From the NCBI RefSeq assembly GCF_000439375.1, contig NZ_ATMI01000001.1:186001-250000 (forward strand): a DNA stretch of 64,000 bases. The letters run 5' to 3'. Under the pieces are notes generated by a model. It was given only the letters and a program-made list of their open reading frames with translations. It made no database searches and was not told where the DNA came from. The translations under genes were made by a program, and so were the position numbers. Every line of letters starts with the position of its first letter. Position 1 is the stretch's first letter. Positions 8,481 through 19,336 of this stretch are shown in pieces. Origin of the DNA: Tatumella saanichensis. GTDB lineage: Bacteria; Pseudomonadota; Gammaproteobacteria; Enterobacterales; Enterobacteriaceae.

Positions 8481-11400
8481 ATGTTCAGGGTTTATCATTC
8501 AAATCAGTTGGATATTTTAAAAGATCTGACCGCACATATTATCCGGCTGCAGCCCTTAGCGGATCCGCTGACTAAAGAGGTGGTTCTGGTGCAGAGCCCG
8601 GGTATGGCGCAGTGGCTACAAATGTCGCTGGCTGAGCAGTTTTCCATTGCCGCCAATATCGAGTTTCCCCTACCGGCTAGCTTTATCTGGCAGATGTTTG
8701 TCACCGTGTTACCGGGTATCCCCAAACAGAGTGCTTTTAATAAAAGTGCCATGAGCTGGAAACTGATGGCATTGCTACCGGAGATGCTGCCGCAGAAAGC
8801 TTTTGAGCCTTTACGCCACTATCTGAATGATGACGATGATAAACGCAAACTGTTCCAGTTATGTAGCCGCATTGCCGATCTGTTCGACCAATACTTGGTC
8901 TATCGTCCTGACTGGCTCAATCTTTGGCAACAGGAGCAGTCTGTTGAAGGCTTAGGGGAGGCGCAGTCATGGCAGGCTCCCTTATGGCGGGCGGTGGTGG
9001 AGTACACCCATCAACTGGAGCAGCCGGAATGGCACCGTGCCAACCTGTATGCCCGCTTTATCGAGACCTTAGAAAATTGTGACCAGCCGCCGCCTGGCCT
9101 ACCGCCACGGGTATTTATTTGCGGTATTTCGGCGCTGCCGCCGGTCTATTTACAGGCCCTGCAGGCGCTGGGGCGTCATATCGACATTCACCTGTTGTTC
9201 ACCAACCCCTGCCGTGATTATTGGGGTGATCTTCGTGACCCGGCTTTTCTTGCTAAGCTGCAAAGCCGTCAGCGTCAACTGCACCGTTCGCAGGATACTC
9301 GACCGCTGTTCCGTGATCCTGCGGGGGCCTCTTCGCTGTTTTCTGAAAGTGGTGAGCAGCAACTGACTCAGCCGTTGTTGGCGTCCTGGGGTAAGCTGGG
9401 ACGTGACAACCTGTTGTTACTGGCACAGATGGATGCGTTGGATAATGAAATCGATGCCTTCGTCGAGCCGGGCCATGACAACCTGCTGCATAGCCTGCAG
9501 CAGGATATTCTGACCCTCGAAGACCACTCGGTAATGGGACTCAGTGCCGAAGAGTATGAAGACTGTAGCCGTCGGCGTCTGCTAGATCCACAGGATGAAT
9601 CGCTGGTACTGCGGTCCTGCCACAGTCCGCAACGTGAGGTGGAGGTGCTGCAGGATTACCTGCTGTCGCTAATGGAAGCGGACCCGACCCTGAAGCCGCG
9701 CGATATTATTGTGATGGTCTCGGATATCGACAGTTACTCGCCATTTATTCAGTCGGTGTTCAGCGATGTGAGCCGTGAACGCTATTTGCCGTTTGCGATC
9801 TCCGACCGTAAAGCGACACGCGCCCATCCGGTGATCCAAGCCTTCTTACAACTGTTATCACTACCAGACAGCCGCTTTACCTCTGAAGATATTCTGGCAC
9901 TGCTGGAAGTGCCCGCATTGGCCCAACGTTTCGCCATCGATGAACAGGGGCTGCGTACCCTGCGCCACTGGGTAGATGAATCGGGGATCCGCTGGGGATT
10001 GGATGACAGCAGTGTCAGTGACCTGGCACTGCCGGTCACCGGACAACACACTTGGCAGTTTGGCTTGAAGCGCATGCTACTCGGTTATGCACTGGAAAGT
10101 GAGCAGGGCGATTGGCAGGGGATCCTGCCTTATGATGAATCTGCCGGTCTGTTAGCGGAATTGGCGGGGCAGCTTGCCGAACTTCTGTACTGCTTATCGT
10201 TATGGCGGCAGCGTCTGCGGCAAGCGATGACCTTGGCGGAATGGCAGCCTTGTTGCCGAGAAATGATCGACATGTTCTTTAGCGGTGATACCGATAGCGA
10301 AGCTGCGCTGGCGATGATCGAAGAACAGTGGCGTCAACTGCTAGAGCAGGGCACGGCGGCCAAATATCAGCAGTCGATCCCGGTGACCGTGTTACGGGAT
10401 GAACTGCGTGGCCGTCTTGATCAGCAACGTATCAGTCAGCGTTTCCTGGCGGGACAAGTCAATTTCTGTACCCTGATGCCGATGCGTTCGATCCCGTTCC
10501 GCGTGGTCTGCCTGCTGGGAATGAATGATGGGATCTATCCACGCACCTTGATCCCCTCCGGCTTTGACCTAATGCACCAGTCGCCGCGCCGTGGCGACCG
10601 CAGCCGTCGCGATGATGACCGTTATCTGTTTCTGGAAGCTTTTATCTCAGCCCGGGACCGCTTTTATATCAGCTATATTGGCCGCAGCATTCAGGATAAT
10701 GCCGAACGGCTACCGTCGGTATTGGTCAGCGAACTCTGTGAGTATATTGCCCAGAGCTTCCGTCTGCCGGGCAGTGAAGGGCTTAATGTCGATCAGAGCG
10801 CCCAGCAAGTCCAGGCGCATCTACTGCATCAGCACAGCCGTACGCCCTTTGCCGCAGAAAACTTTGCTGCACAGGCCCGCCAGCACAGTTTTGCCGGAGA
10901 ATGGTTACCGGCGGCGTTGGGCCAAGGGCTGCCGCCATCACCTTTTGTGCAACCGCTCGAGCCCTATGTGACCGAGGAAATCGCTGTCGATGAGTTATTG
11001 CGTTTCTGGCGGCATCCGGTAAGGGCCTGGTTTAACCGGCGGCTGGGTGTTAATTACTTAGCTGAGGAAGACCAACTGCCGGATACCGAGCCGTTTGAAC
11101 TGGATAACTTACAGCGCTATCAGATAAACCGTGAACTGCTCAATACCTTGGTCAGTCAGCAGGACAGTGAACAGTTTTTCAGTCGTCAGCGCTTGGCGGG
11201 GCACTTACCCTACGGCGCATTTGGCGCACTGTTTCGCGAAAAGCAGCTTAGCGAAATGCAGGCTATCGCTGCCCGGGTCAGCGATCAGATCGCCGAAACT
11301 CGTACCCTAGAGGTCGACCTGCCGCTCTCCGTTCGGCTCACTGGTTGGCTGAGCGGTGTACAGGACGACGGCCTGTTACGTTGGCGACCGGGAGAGTTGA

Positions 11401-11852
11401 ACCACAGTGACGGATTACTGCTGCATATTGAACATCTGATTTGTTGTGCGCTGGGTGAGGGGGGCATCAGCCGGATGTATGGGCGTCATGATAGCTGTTG
11501 GCGCTTTATACCGCTGCCTGCTGCCGAGGCGTTGCAGCAGCTTCAAGGGCTGGTGGACGGTTATCTACAGGGAATGAGTAGCCCGCTGTTGTTGCTTAAC
11601 CGCAGTGGCGGTAGCTGGCTGAAAACCCTGCTGACGGCAGATAATCAGTTAAGTGACGACCCGCAGGTTCGTAGTAAAGCATTGCACAAGCTCGCCGACA
11701 GTTGGCAAGGCTCGGTGCTGGTCCCGGGAGAAGGGGACGACCCTTACCTGCAACGTCTGTGCCCGGAACTGACGGAACAGGCGGTTGCTGACATTTGTAT
11801 GGCCGCTGAACGCTGGTATCTGTCGGTGATCCTTAGCCATGTGCCGGAGTAA
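8481..11852 (+). CDS. recC: Exodeoxyribonuclease V subunit gamma (RecC)
   Basis: A 1123-residue protein (E. coli 1122) beginning MFRVYHSNQLDILKDL, the usual RecC N terminus, after a CAGGAGAG ribosome-binding site. RecC is the Chi-recognition and strand-splitting subunit of the RecBCD helicase-nuclease, built from catalytically inactive helicase and nuclease folds. No Walker A motif is present, as expected. In E. coli ptrA lies between recC and recB; here only 39 bp separate the two, so recC, recB and recD probably form one operon. Confidence 0.97.
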   Translation: MFRVYHSNQLDILKDLTAHIIRLQPLADPLTKEVVLVQSPGMAQWLQMSLAEQFSIAANIEFPLPASFIWQMFVTVLPGIPKQSAFNKSAMSWKLMALLPEMLPQKAFEPLRHYLNDDDDKRKLFQLCSRIADLFDQYLVYRPDWLNLWQQEQSVEGLGEAQSWQAPLWRAVVEYTHQLEQPEWHRANLYARFIETLENCDQPPPGLPPRVFICGISALPPVYLQALQALGRHIDIHLLFTNPCRDYWGDLRDPAFLAKLQSRQRQLHRSQDTRPLFRDPAGASSLFSESGEQQLTQPLLASWGKLGRDNLLLLAQMDALDNEIDAFVEPGHDNLLHSLQQDILTLEDHSVMGLSAEEYEDCSRRRLLDPQDESLVLRSCHSPQREVEVLQDYLLSLMEADPTLKPRDIIVMVSDIDSYSPFIQSVFSDVSRERYLPFAISDRKATRAHPVIQAFLQLLSLPDSRFTSEDILALLEVPALAQRFAIDEQGLRTLRHWVDESGIRWGLDDSSVSDLALPVTGQHTWQFGLKRMLLGYALESEQGDWQGILPYDESAGLLAELAGQLAELLYCLSLWRQRLRQAMTLAEWQPCCREMIDMFFSGDTDSEAALAMIEEQWRQLLEQGTAAKYQQSIPVTVLRDELRGRLDQQRISQRFLAGQVNFCTLMPMRSIPFRVVCLLGMNDGIYPRTLIPSGFDLMHQSPRRGDRSRRDDDRYLFLEAFISARDRFYISYIGRSIQDNAERLPSVLVSELCEYIAQSFRLPGSEGLNVDQSAQQVQAHLLHQHSRTPFAAENFAAQARQHSFAGEWLPAALGQGLPPSPFVQPLEPYVTEEIAVDELLRFWRHPVRAWFNRRLGVNYLAEEDQLPDTEPFELDNLQRYQINRELLNTLVSQQDSEQFFSRQRLAGHLPYGAFGALFREKQLSEMQAIAARVSDQIAETRTLEVDLPLSVRLTGWLSGVQDDGLLRWRPGELNHSDGLLLHIEHLICCALGEGGISRMYGRHDSCWRFIPLPAAEALQQLQGLVDGYLQGMSSPLLLLNRSGGSWLKTLLTADNQLSDDPQVRSKALHKLADSWQGSVLVPGEGDDPYLQRLCPELTEQAVADICMAAERWYLSVILSHVPE

Positions 11853-11891
11853 GCCACAGATGAGCCTGACTAACCTGATGAGTATTAACTG

Positions 11892-14800
11892 ATGAATGTG
11901 CAACAGACTGAAGCCCTGGACCCGTTAGTTCTGCCCCTACAGGGAGAAAGACTGATCGAGGCTTCTGCCGGTACCGGAAAAACCTTTACCATTGGTCTTC
12001 TTTATCTGCGCCTGTTACTGGGGCTTGGCGGCGAGCATGCCTTTCCGCGGCCGTTGAGCGTCGAAGAGATTTTAGTGGTGACCTTTACCGAAGCGGCCAC
12101 CGCAGAGCTGCGTGGACGTATCCGCAGCAATATCCACGACCTACGGGTAGCCTGTCTGCGCCAGCAGGCCTCCGCGACGCCGTTGCCTTCACTGTGGCAA
12201 AGCTTGCTGGAACAAATCAGTGACCTGCAACAGGCCGCAGAATTACTCCTGGCTGCCGAACGGCAGATGGACAGCGCCTCGGTGTATACCATCCACGGCT
12301 TCTGTCAGCGTATGCTGAATATGAATGCCTTTGAATCGGGCATGCTGTTTGAGCAACAGCTGGTGGAGAACGAACAGGCGCTGCTCAGTCAGGCGGCGGC
12401 GGATTTCTGGCGACGTTATTGCTACCCGTTATCTGAACAGGCCGCGCGTGAAGTCCTGAGAGTGTTCAGCGGCCCAGAGCATCTGTTGGCCTCCCTGCAA
12501 CCTTGGCTACAGGGGGAGATGCCAGCCATTGTTCCGGCCCCCGATGATAACGAAAGCCTGAGTGAGCGGCATGAAAATAACATAGCGCAGATCGCTCGGA
12601 TCAAGCTGGCCTGGATCGAGGCATCTGAAGATCTTCTGCCACTGATCCAGAATTCGGGGGTGGATAAACGCAGTTACAGTGCTAAGCACCTTCCCAACTG
12701 GGTCACCGCCGTCAGCGAGTGGGCACAGGCCCCGGTAGAGGATTATCTGATCCCCAAAGAGCTGGAACGGTTTCGGCAATCGGTCCTCACAGAGAAAACC
12801 AAAAAAGGGGAGGTCCCACAGCATCCGCTATTCAGCCAGATAGACGACTTTCTGCAAACACCGCCGGGGCTGTATGACTGTTTGGTCTGCCATGGCTTGC
12901 GTGAAATCCGTGTCTCTTTGTCAGCACAAAAACGTCAGCAGGCGTTGCTCAGTTTTGATGATTTACTGAGTCGCTTTGATCACGCCCTCGGCCAACAGGC
13001 TGGGCAAGCACTGGCCGCTTCTGTACGTCAGCGCTACCCGGTGGCGATGATCGATGAATTTCAGGATACCGACCCGCTGCAATACCGGATTTTCCGTGCG
13101 ATTTATCGCCAGCAGCCGGAGACAGCGATGCTGTTGATCGGTGACCCTAAACAGGCTATTTACGCGTTTCGCGGCGCCGATATTTTTACCTATATTGGTG
13201 CGCGTAACGATGTCAGCGCACACTATACGCTCGGCACCAACTGGCGCTCTTCCCCGTCAATGGTCAACAGTGTCAACCGGTTGTTTTCCGGTAGCCAGAA
13301 CCCATTTATCTTCCAACAGATCCCGTTTTTGCCGGTGGCCTCTGCCACCAAAAATCAGTCACTACGGCTGGAGTTTGACGGCGACACTCAACCGGCGATG
13401 CGCTTCTGGATCCCACACACCGAAGGGATCAAAGTCAGTGACTATCAGCAGTTGATGGCCCGCCAGGCCGCTGCCGATATCGCGCGCTGGCTGACCGCTG
13501 GGCAGCAGGGAACCGCCTACTTTGTCGATGGGCAGCAGCGGCGAGCGGTAACTGCGGCAGATATCACCGTATTGGTGCGCAGTCGTCAGGAAGCGAGGTT
13601 GATCCGCGAGGCGTTACAAAATAAAGGTATCCACTCGGTTTATCTCTCCGGGCGTGATAGCGTCTACCAGACCGCGGAGGCGCGGGAGTTGTTGTGGCTG
13701 TTACAGGCAATCCTAGCACCGGAGCAGGAGCGTTTACTGCGTACCGCATTATCGACATCAGTCATGGGGCTCAGTGCCGCAGAGTTGGAAGCGATCAGTC
13801 AGGACAGCGATGCCTGGGATGCGATGACCGATCGTTTTGCTGGCTGGCAGCAACTGTGGCGTAAATCGGGGATTTTACCGATGCTGCGCCAACTGATGAT
13901 CCGCCAGCAATTGGCCGAAAACCTACTGGCCTGTGAGGGGGGAGAACGGCGGTTGACGGATATTATGCATCTCAGCGAATTGCTACAAGAAGCTGCGGCA
14001 GAGCTGGACAGCCCCCATGCACTGGTACGTTATCTGTCGCGGCAGATCCTGAGGCCGGATCTTAACGGAGGCAACCAGCAGCTACGCTTGGAAAGTGATC
14101 GTCATCTGGTGCAGATCGTGACCATCCACAAATCCAAAGGTCTTGAATATCCGCTGGTGTGGCTGCCGTTTGTCGCCGCCTATCGTCCCACCGATGCCGC
14201 TCTCTACCATGATCGTGATAGCTTCGGTGCGGTGCTGGATCTGAATAAGCAACCCGACAGTTTGCTCCTTGCCGAAGAAGAGCGTCTTGCGGAAGATTTA
14301 CGTCTGCTGTATGTGGCGCTGACCCGCTCGGTATGGCACTGCAGTATCGGTATCGCGCCGTTATTCCGTGGTAACCGCAAACTGGAAGGTCAGACTGATC
14401 TGCACCATAGTGCCATCGGCTATCTGTTACAGAAAGGGGAAGCACTGACCGCTGAGGAGTTACGTCACTGTTTGGCAGATATTTGCGATAACGACATTGC
14501 CGTGCAGATCACCGAAGACAGTGATGTGCCGTCGTTTAGCGATAGTCGTCCGGCGGACCCGCAACTGAGTAGCCGCCGGGTCACACGGACACTGAATGAT
14601 TTCTGGCGAGTGACCAGTTATTCGGGGCTGCAGAAACATCACAGCAGTCGCTGGTCAGAGATGATGCCTGGCTTTGATATTGATGCGGCGGGAGAGCAGC
14701 AGTCCGCCGAGCCTACCGCACTTACCGCCCATGATTTCCCGAGGGGCGCTGGCCCCGGCACCTTTATGCATAGCCTGTTTGAGCAACTGGATTTTACCCA

Positions 14801-15446
14801 ACCGATAGATGAAGGCTGGCTGGCAGAGCAGGTCGCCGCTTACGGTTATCCTGAATATTGGGTGCCGGTGCTCAGTCATTGGTTGACCCAGGCGTTGAGC
14901 ACGCCGCTGTCTGATCAGGGACTGAGCCTGTCGGCACTGTCACCGCAAGAGATGCTGGTGGAAATGGAGTTCTATCTGCCTATCGGCCAGTTACTGCAAC
15001 CGCAGGCCCTCAATGCCATGATGCAGCAGTATGATCCGTTATCGGGTCAGGCCCCGGCGGTGGATTTTCACCAAGTAAAAGGCATGCTGAAAGGCTTTAT
15101 CGACTTGGTGTTCCGCTGGCAAGGGAAATATTATTTACTGGATTACAAATCTAACTGGCTAGGGGAAAACAGTGACGCTTACACCCCAGAGGCCATGGCG
15201 CAGGCGATGATCGACCATCGCTACGATATGCAGTACCAGCTGTATACCCTGGCCTTGCATCGCTATCTGGGCCACCGTATTGCCGATTACGATTATCAAC
15301 AGCATTTCGGGGGCGTCTATTACCTGTTTCTTCGCGGGATGGGGGGCGAGTCCGCAGGCAATGGGGTGTTCTTCACCCGTCCGCAACCGGAGTTTATTCA
15401 ACAGTTAGACCGCCTGTTTACCGGCACAGAGGGTGACCATGAGTGA
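11892..15446 (+). CDS. recB: Exodeoxyribonuclease V subunit beta (RecB)
   Basis: A 1184-residue protein (E. coli 1180). RecB is the 3'-5' UvrD-type helicase and the only nuclease of RecBCD, and it loads RecA after Chi. Walker A is ASAGTGKTFT with K30; the helicase DEFQDTDPLQY (Walker B), GDPKQAIYAFRGAD and VALTRS motifs follow in order. The C-terminal nuclease residues D1071, D1084 and K1086 (in DYKSNW) correspond to E. coli D1067, D1080 and K1082. The recD ATG overlaps the end of recB by 8 bases. Confidence 0.98.
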   Translation: MNVQQTEALDPLVLPLQGERLIEASAGTGKTFTIGLLYLRLLLGLGGEHAFPRPLSVEEILVVTFTEAATAELRGRIRSNIHDLRVACLRQQASATPLPSLWQSLLEQISDLQQAAELLLAAERQMDSASVYTIHGFCQRMLNMNAFESGMLFEQQLVENEQALLSQAAADFWRRYCYPLSEQAAREVLRVFSGPEHLLASLQPWLQGEMPAIVPAPDDNESLSERHENNIAQIARIKLAWIEASEDLLPLIQNSGVDKRSYSAKHLPNWVTAVSEWAQAPVEDYLIPKELERFRQSVLTEKTKKGEVPQHPLFSQIDDFLQTPPGLYDCLVCHGLREIRVSLSAQKRQQALLSFDDLLSRFDHALGQQAGQALAASVRQRYPVAMIDEFQDTDPLQYRIFRAIYRQQPETAMLLIGDPKQAIYAFRGADIFTYIGARNDVSAHYTLGTNWRSSPSMVNSVNRLFSGSQNPFIFQQIPFLPVASATKNQSLRLEFDGDTQPAMRFWIPHTEGIKVSDYQQLMARQAAADIARWLTAGQQGTAYFVDGQQRRAVTAADITVLVRSRQEARLIREALQNKGIHSVYLSGRDSVYQTAEARELLWLLQAILAPEQERLLRTALSTSVMGLSAAELEAISQDSDAWDAMTDRFAGWQQLWRKSGILPMLRQLMIRQQLAENLLACEGGERRLTDIMHLSELLQEAAAELDSPHALVRYLSRQILRPDLNGGNQQLRLESDRHLVQIVTIHKSKGLEYPLVWLPFVAAYRPTDAALYHDRDSFGAVLDLNKQPDSLLLAEEERLAEDLRLLYVALTRSVWHCSIGIAPLFRGNRKLEGQTDLHHSAIGYLLQKGEALTAEELRHCLADICDNDIAVQITEDSDVPSFSDSRPADPQLSSRRVTRTLNDFWRVTSYSGLQKHHSSRWSEMMPGFDIDAAGEQQSAEPTALTAHDFPRGAGPGTFMHSLFEQLDFTQPIDEGWLAEQVAAYGYPEYWVPVLSHWLTQALSTPLSDQGLSLSALSPQEMLVEMEFYLPIGQLLQPQALNAMMQQYDPLSGQAPAVDFHQVKGMLKGFIDLVFRWQGKYYLLDYKSNWLGENSDAYTPEAMAQAMIDHRYDMQYQLYTLALHRYLGHRIADYDYQQHFGGVYYLFLRGMGGESAGNGVFFTRPQPEFIQQLDRLFTGTEGDHE

Positions 15447-17289
15447 GTTTGAAACGTTACTGAAACAGGCGCAAGAGCTGCAAATGTTCCGTTCCCTCGA
15501 CCTACGCTTTGCGGAACTGGTAGAAGAGGGGCACAGTGCTGCCCGACGCCTGGCGGCGGCGTGTGTCAGCAGCAGTACCGGTGAAGGCCATGTCTGTTTA
15601 CCACTGTCGCTGTTATCACCGCAGGAGCTATTTTCAGGCCGTCAACAGATGCTGGCCGAAGCATTATGGGAGGCTGCTGAGGCACCCCGCACCGCAGCCG
15701 GATGGCTTACGATGCTCGAAGGCTGGTCAGCCCTGAGCCGCGACGCTCAACCAGCACCGTTGGTACTCTCTGCGGAGAAACTGTACCTGCACCGTATGTG
15801 GTTCAGTGAGCGACAGGTCGCCGATTTTTTCTCAGCCGGTCAATCCTCAATCCCGGGGGATGCGGGGCAGGTCCGGCAGGTTCTTGACCGGCTGTTTGGC
15901 GCAGAGGGAGATAACGGGCAAAAGGTTGCCGCCGCCGTGGCACTGACCCGTCAATACTCGGTGATTTCCGGTGGTCCGGGAACCGGTAAAACCACCACGG
16001 TTGCCCGGCTACTGGCGGCGTTATTACTGCTGGAACCCACGGCGCTGCGTATCCGCATGGCAGCGCCTACCGGTAAGGCCGCGGCACGTTTGACGGAGTC
16101 TTTAGGGAAAGCCCTACAGGCGCTGCCGGTTGACGCCTCCTTAAAAGCCCGTTTTCCCGCGGAAGCGACCACCCTGCACCGTCTGCTGGGGGCCCGTCCA
16201 GCGACCCGTAAGTTACGTTATCATGCCGGTAACCCGCTGCACCTGGATGTATTAGTGGTGGACGAAGCTTCAATGGTCGACCTCACCATGATGGCAGCGC
16301 TGACAGCAGCGCTACCGCCCCACGCTCGGGTGATCTTTCTTGGTGACCGTGACCAGTTGGCTTCGGTGGAAGCGGGGGCGGTACTCGGTGATATTTGTCG
16401 TAATGCCGAATATGGTTACAGCGCATCCCGGGCGGCAGAGCTAAATGCCCTGACCGGTGCTAGCCTTACTGGTAAAACCATTGCCGAGGCACCGACGGTG
16501 CGGGATAGCCTTTGTCTGCTTCAACACAGTTACCGCTTTGATGCCAATTCGGGTATCGGTCAATTGGCGGAGGCCGTTAATCACGGAGATGTCCGTCGTG
16601 TGGAAGCTGTCCGTCAGCAGGGGTTCGGTGATATCCGTCTGTTACCGCTCTCCTCGAAGGAGCAGTGGCAGTCAATGCTAGAGGATATCAGCGCTGGGTA
16701 TGCACCAGTGTTGGAAAAGGTGAAACAGCGCTGTGATGCAGCGGAAATACTGCGAGAGTTCGGTCGTTACCAGTTACTCTGTGCGTTGCGGGAAGGGCCG
16801 TTTGGGGTCAACGGGCTTAATCAGCGTATCGAGCAGCGTCTGCGCCAGCAGGGACGTTTACCCCCAGTAGGAGGGGCGGCTCATCTCTATCCAGGACGGC
16901 CACTGATGATCACCCGTAATGACAGTTCGCTGGGACTATTTAATGGAGATATCGGTGTGCTGCTGTTTGATGATCAACAACAACTGAAAGCCCACTTTAT
17001 GTTGCCTGATGGCAATATTAAAGCGGTACAGCCGAGCCGTCTGCCGCCCCATGAAACGGCTTGGGCGATGACCGTCCATAAGTCGCAGGGGTCCGAGTTC
17101 GAGCATACCGCGCTGGTGTTACCGGCACAGTTCAGTCCAGTGTTGACCCGAGAACTGGTTTACACGGCGATCACCCGTGCGCGTCGGCAGCTGACCCTCT
17201 ACAGTGATGAGCAACTTTTCAGCCGGGCGATACGTTCCCGCACCCGCCGACGTAGCGGATTAAGTGAACAACTGCGCAGAGAAACCTGA
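15439..17289 (+). CDS. recD: Exodeoxyribonuclease V subunit alpha (RecD)
   Basis: A 616-residue protein (E. coli 608), the 5'-3' SF1B helicase of RecBCD. The ATG at 15439 is preferred over the in-frame GTG at 15433 because MSEFETLLKQ aligns with family starts; both overlap recB. Walker A is GGPGTGKTTT with K184, Walker B is VVDEASMVD, and the C-terminal WAMTVHKSQGSEF and VYTAITRA motifs complete the helicase. It is the last gene of the recCBD operon; a hairpin follows and argA converges from the other side. Confidence 0.97.
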   Translation: MSEFETLLKQAQELQMFRSLDLRFAELVEEGHSAARRLAAACVSSSTGEGHVCLPLSLLSPQELFSGRQQMLAEALWEAAEAPRTAAGWLTMLEGWSALSRDAQPAPLVLSAEKLYLHRMWFSERQVADFFSAGQSSIPGDAGQVRQVLDRLFGAEGDNGQKVAAAVALTRQYSVISGGPGTGKTTTVARLLAALLLLEPTALRIRMAAPTGKAAARLTESLGKALQALPVDASLKARFPAEATTLHRLLGARPATRKLRYHAGNPLHLDVLVVDEASMVDLTMMAALTAALPPHARVIFLGDRDQLASVEAGAVLGDICRNAEYGYSASRAAELNALTGASLTGKTIAEAPTVRDSLCLLQHSYRFDANSGIGQLAEAVNHGDVRRVEAVRQQGFGDIRLLPLSSKEQWQSMLEDISAGYAPVLEKVKQRCDAAEILREFGRYQLLCALREGPFGVNGLNQRIEQRLRQQGRLPPVGGAAHLYPGRPLMITRNDSSLGLFNGDIGVLLFDDQQQLKAHFMLPDGNIKAVQPSRLPPHETAWAMTVHKSQGSEFEHTALVLPAQFSPVLTRELVYTAITRARRQLTLYSDEQLFSRAIRSRTRRRSGLSEQLRRET

Positions 17290-17301
17290 GTCTACTTGCA
17301 G

Positions 17302-17324
17302 AGGTCCCATTGTTAGGGACCTTT
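17302..17324. terminator. Hairpin between convergent recD and argA
   Basis: AGGTCCC at 17302-17308 pairs with GGGACCT at 17316-17322. The T-run after it on the plus strand is only three bases, so it is a weak candidate; it could serve both recD and argA. Confidence 0.5.
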
Positions 17325-17333
17325 GCGGCAGGA

Positions 17334-18662
17334 TCACACTAGGCTTAGCATCAGCACTTTAGAGCGACGCTGATAGTTGTACATTTTCTTTTTCGTTTCC
17401 GGCAGGGATTCGATGTCCACCGGCATAAATCCGCGTTCTTGGAACCAGTGGATACTACGGGTCGTCAGGACGAAAATTTTCTCAAGCCCCATGGTTTTTG
17501 CTTGCTGACAGATATGCTGCAGCAGCAATTCTCCCCGTGAAGAACTGCGGTATTCCGGGTGGACCGCCACACAAGCCATCTCACCGATTTTCTCATCTGG
17601 GAAAGGGTAGAGTGCGGCACAGGCAATAGTGAGATTATCGCGAACCACCACGGTGAACTTACTGATCTCCATCTCCAGTTGTTCGCGAGAGCGGCGTACC
17701 AAGATCCCTTGTTCTTCCAGCGGACGGATCAGTTCTAGGATACCGCCAATATCATCGATAGTGGCTTTACGGATCTTCTCGGCAGACTCCATTACCACCT
17801 GGGTACCGATACCGTCACGGGAGAACAACTCCTGTAACAGGGTTCCGTCTTCCAGATAACTGATCAGGTGACTGCGCGGCACTCCGCTGCGGCAGGCTTG
17901 GACCGCACCGCGTAGGAATCGTACTGTACCTGATAGGTATTCACCTTGTCCGGCAAAATGATCAATATGCGCTTGCGCTTGGTCAGGAAACATTTCGGAA
18001 ATGATGCGACCATTTTCATCACTGACGCCCTGTTCGGAACAGAAACCGATCATTTTTTCTGCTTTCAGCTTAATGGCGACCTGAGTGGCAATCTCCTCAG
18101 AGGTGAGGTTAAAGCTTTCACCGGTCACTGAGACCGCTACCGGCCCGAGCAACACGATGGCATTGTTATCTAATTGACGATGGATCGCGGCATGATCAAT
18201 GCGACGAATGCGCCCGGAATGGCAGTAATCGACCCCGTCATCAACACCCAATGGCTGGGCAATAATGAAGTTACCGCTGACCACATTAATATGAGCACCC
18301 TGCAACGGCGTATTGTTGAGACTCATGGATAGACGGGCAGTAATATCTAACTGCAGTCGACCGGCGGCCTGCTTTACCAGTTCCAGAGATTCCGCATCGG
18401 TGACACGGGTAAATTTATGGTAACGCGGCTCTAGGTGGTGGTCGGCCAAGTTAGCATCAATCTGTGGGCGTGCTCCATAAACCAGTACCAGACGGATGCC
18501 GAGGCTATGAAGTAATCCGATATCGTTCACAATGCCGGAGAAGTTAGCATGTTCGATCGCTTCTCCACCCAGCATAATGACAAAGGTCTTGCCGCGGTGG
18601 GCATTAATGTAGGGGGCGGTATGACGAAAACCCTGAACTAATTCGGTACTACGTTCCTTCAC
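17334..18662 (-). CDS. argA: N-acetylglutamate synthase (amino-acid N-acetyltransferase)
   Basis: A 442-residue protein (E. coli 443) catalysing the first step of arginine synthesis, acetylation of glutamate by acetyl-CoA; the enzyme is feedback-inhibited by arginine. It has an amino-acid-kinase-like N-terminal half ([21 protein letters not shown]) and a GNAT acetyltransferase C-terminal domain ([17 protein letters not shown]). The frame is open up to 18884, but the GTG at 18662 ([14 protein letters not shown]) matches the known N terminus, and the upstream part is the operator with two ARG boxes, not coding sequence. Expression should be repressed by ArgR-arginine. Confidence 0.95.
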   Translation of the reverse strand: MKERSTELVQGFRHTAPYINAHRGKTFVIMLGGEAIEHANFSGIVNDIGLLHSLGIRLVLVYGARPQIDANLADHHLEPRYHKFTRVTDAESLELVKQAAGRLQLDITARLSMSLNNTPLQGAHINVVSGNFIIAQPLGVDDGVDYCHSGRIRRIDHAAIHRQLDNNAIVLLGPVAVSVTGESFNLTSEEIATQVAIKLKAEKMIGFCSEQGVSDENGRIISEMFPDQAQAHIDHFAGQGEYLSGTVRFLRGAVQACRSGVPRSHLISYLEDGTLLQELFSRDGIGTQVVMESAEKIRKATIDDIGGILELIRPLEEQGILVRRSREQLEMEISKFTVVVRDNLTIACAALYPFPDEKIGEMACVAVHPEYRSSSRGELLLQHICQQAKTMGLEKIFVLTTRSIHWFQERGFMPVDIESLPETKKKMYNYQRRSKVLMLSLV

Positions 18663-18673
18663 AGCAATCTCCG

Positions 18674-18712
18674 GGTGAATTGTTATTCGCTTTTTATGTA
18701 TTTTTATTCTTT
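18674..18712 (-). promoter_or_regulatory. Tandem ARG boxes (ArgR operator) of argA
   Basis: Two 18-bp imperfect palindromes, at 18674-18691 (containing TGAATTGTTATTC) and 18695-18712 (containing TGTATTTTTATTC), are separated by exactly 3 bp. This is the paired ARG-box arrangement bound by the ArgR hexamer in enteric arginine genes. They lie immediately upstream of the argA GTG and within its leader, so ArgR would block transcription initiation. Confidence 0.82.
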
Positions 18713-18883
18713 TATGCAGGCCATTGCAAGTCTGATTGTTAAATAACCTTACTTCACTCAGGGCACAGGGAAGGCTTCGGTAAGGGTGAATACTGTACAG
18801 AGGACAGGGGAAGGCGGGAAGATCACCGAGAGAAATACCTGGTTGCGAGCCAGTCATAAAGGAAGATTGCTGGATAACAGGCA

Positions 18884-18921
18884 TAAAAAAAAGCTTATCA
18901 AAAAGATTTTGATAAGCTTTC
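18884..18921 (-). terminator. Terminator of the initiator tRNA transcript
   Basis: On the minus strand a 14-bp stem AAAGCTTATCAAAA with a three-base loop is followed by a run of T. It sits just after the last of the four tRNAs and before argA, isolating the two transcription units. Confidence 0.88.
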
Positions 18922-18925
18922 TTAT

Positions 18926-19002
<77 letters not shown>

Positions 19003-19030
19003 TCCGTGCTGTTACTGCTTTATATTGTAT

Positions 19031-19107
<77 letters not shown>

Positions 19108-19136
19108 TCCGTACAGATACTATTTCACATTATAAT

Positions 19137-19213
<77 letters not shown>

Positions 19214-19246
19214 TCCGCGATATTACTGGTACTGCTTAATGTGAAT

Positions 19247-19323
<77 letters not shown>

Positions 19324-19336
19324 TCCGTGGATGCGC

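Noticed and set aside
18663..18884. N-terminal extension of ArgA by 74 residues
   Set aside because: It spans the two ARG boxes, lacks family similarity, and begins close to a tRNA terminator.
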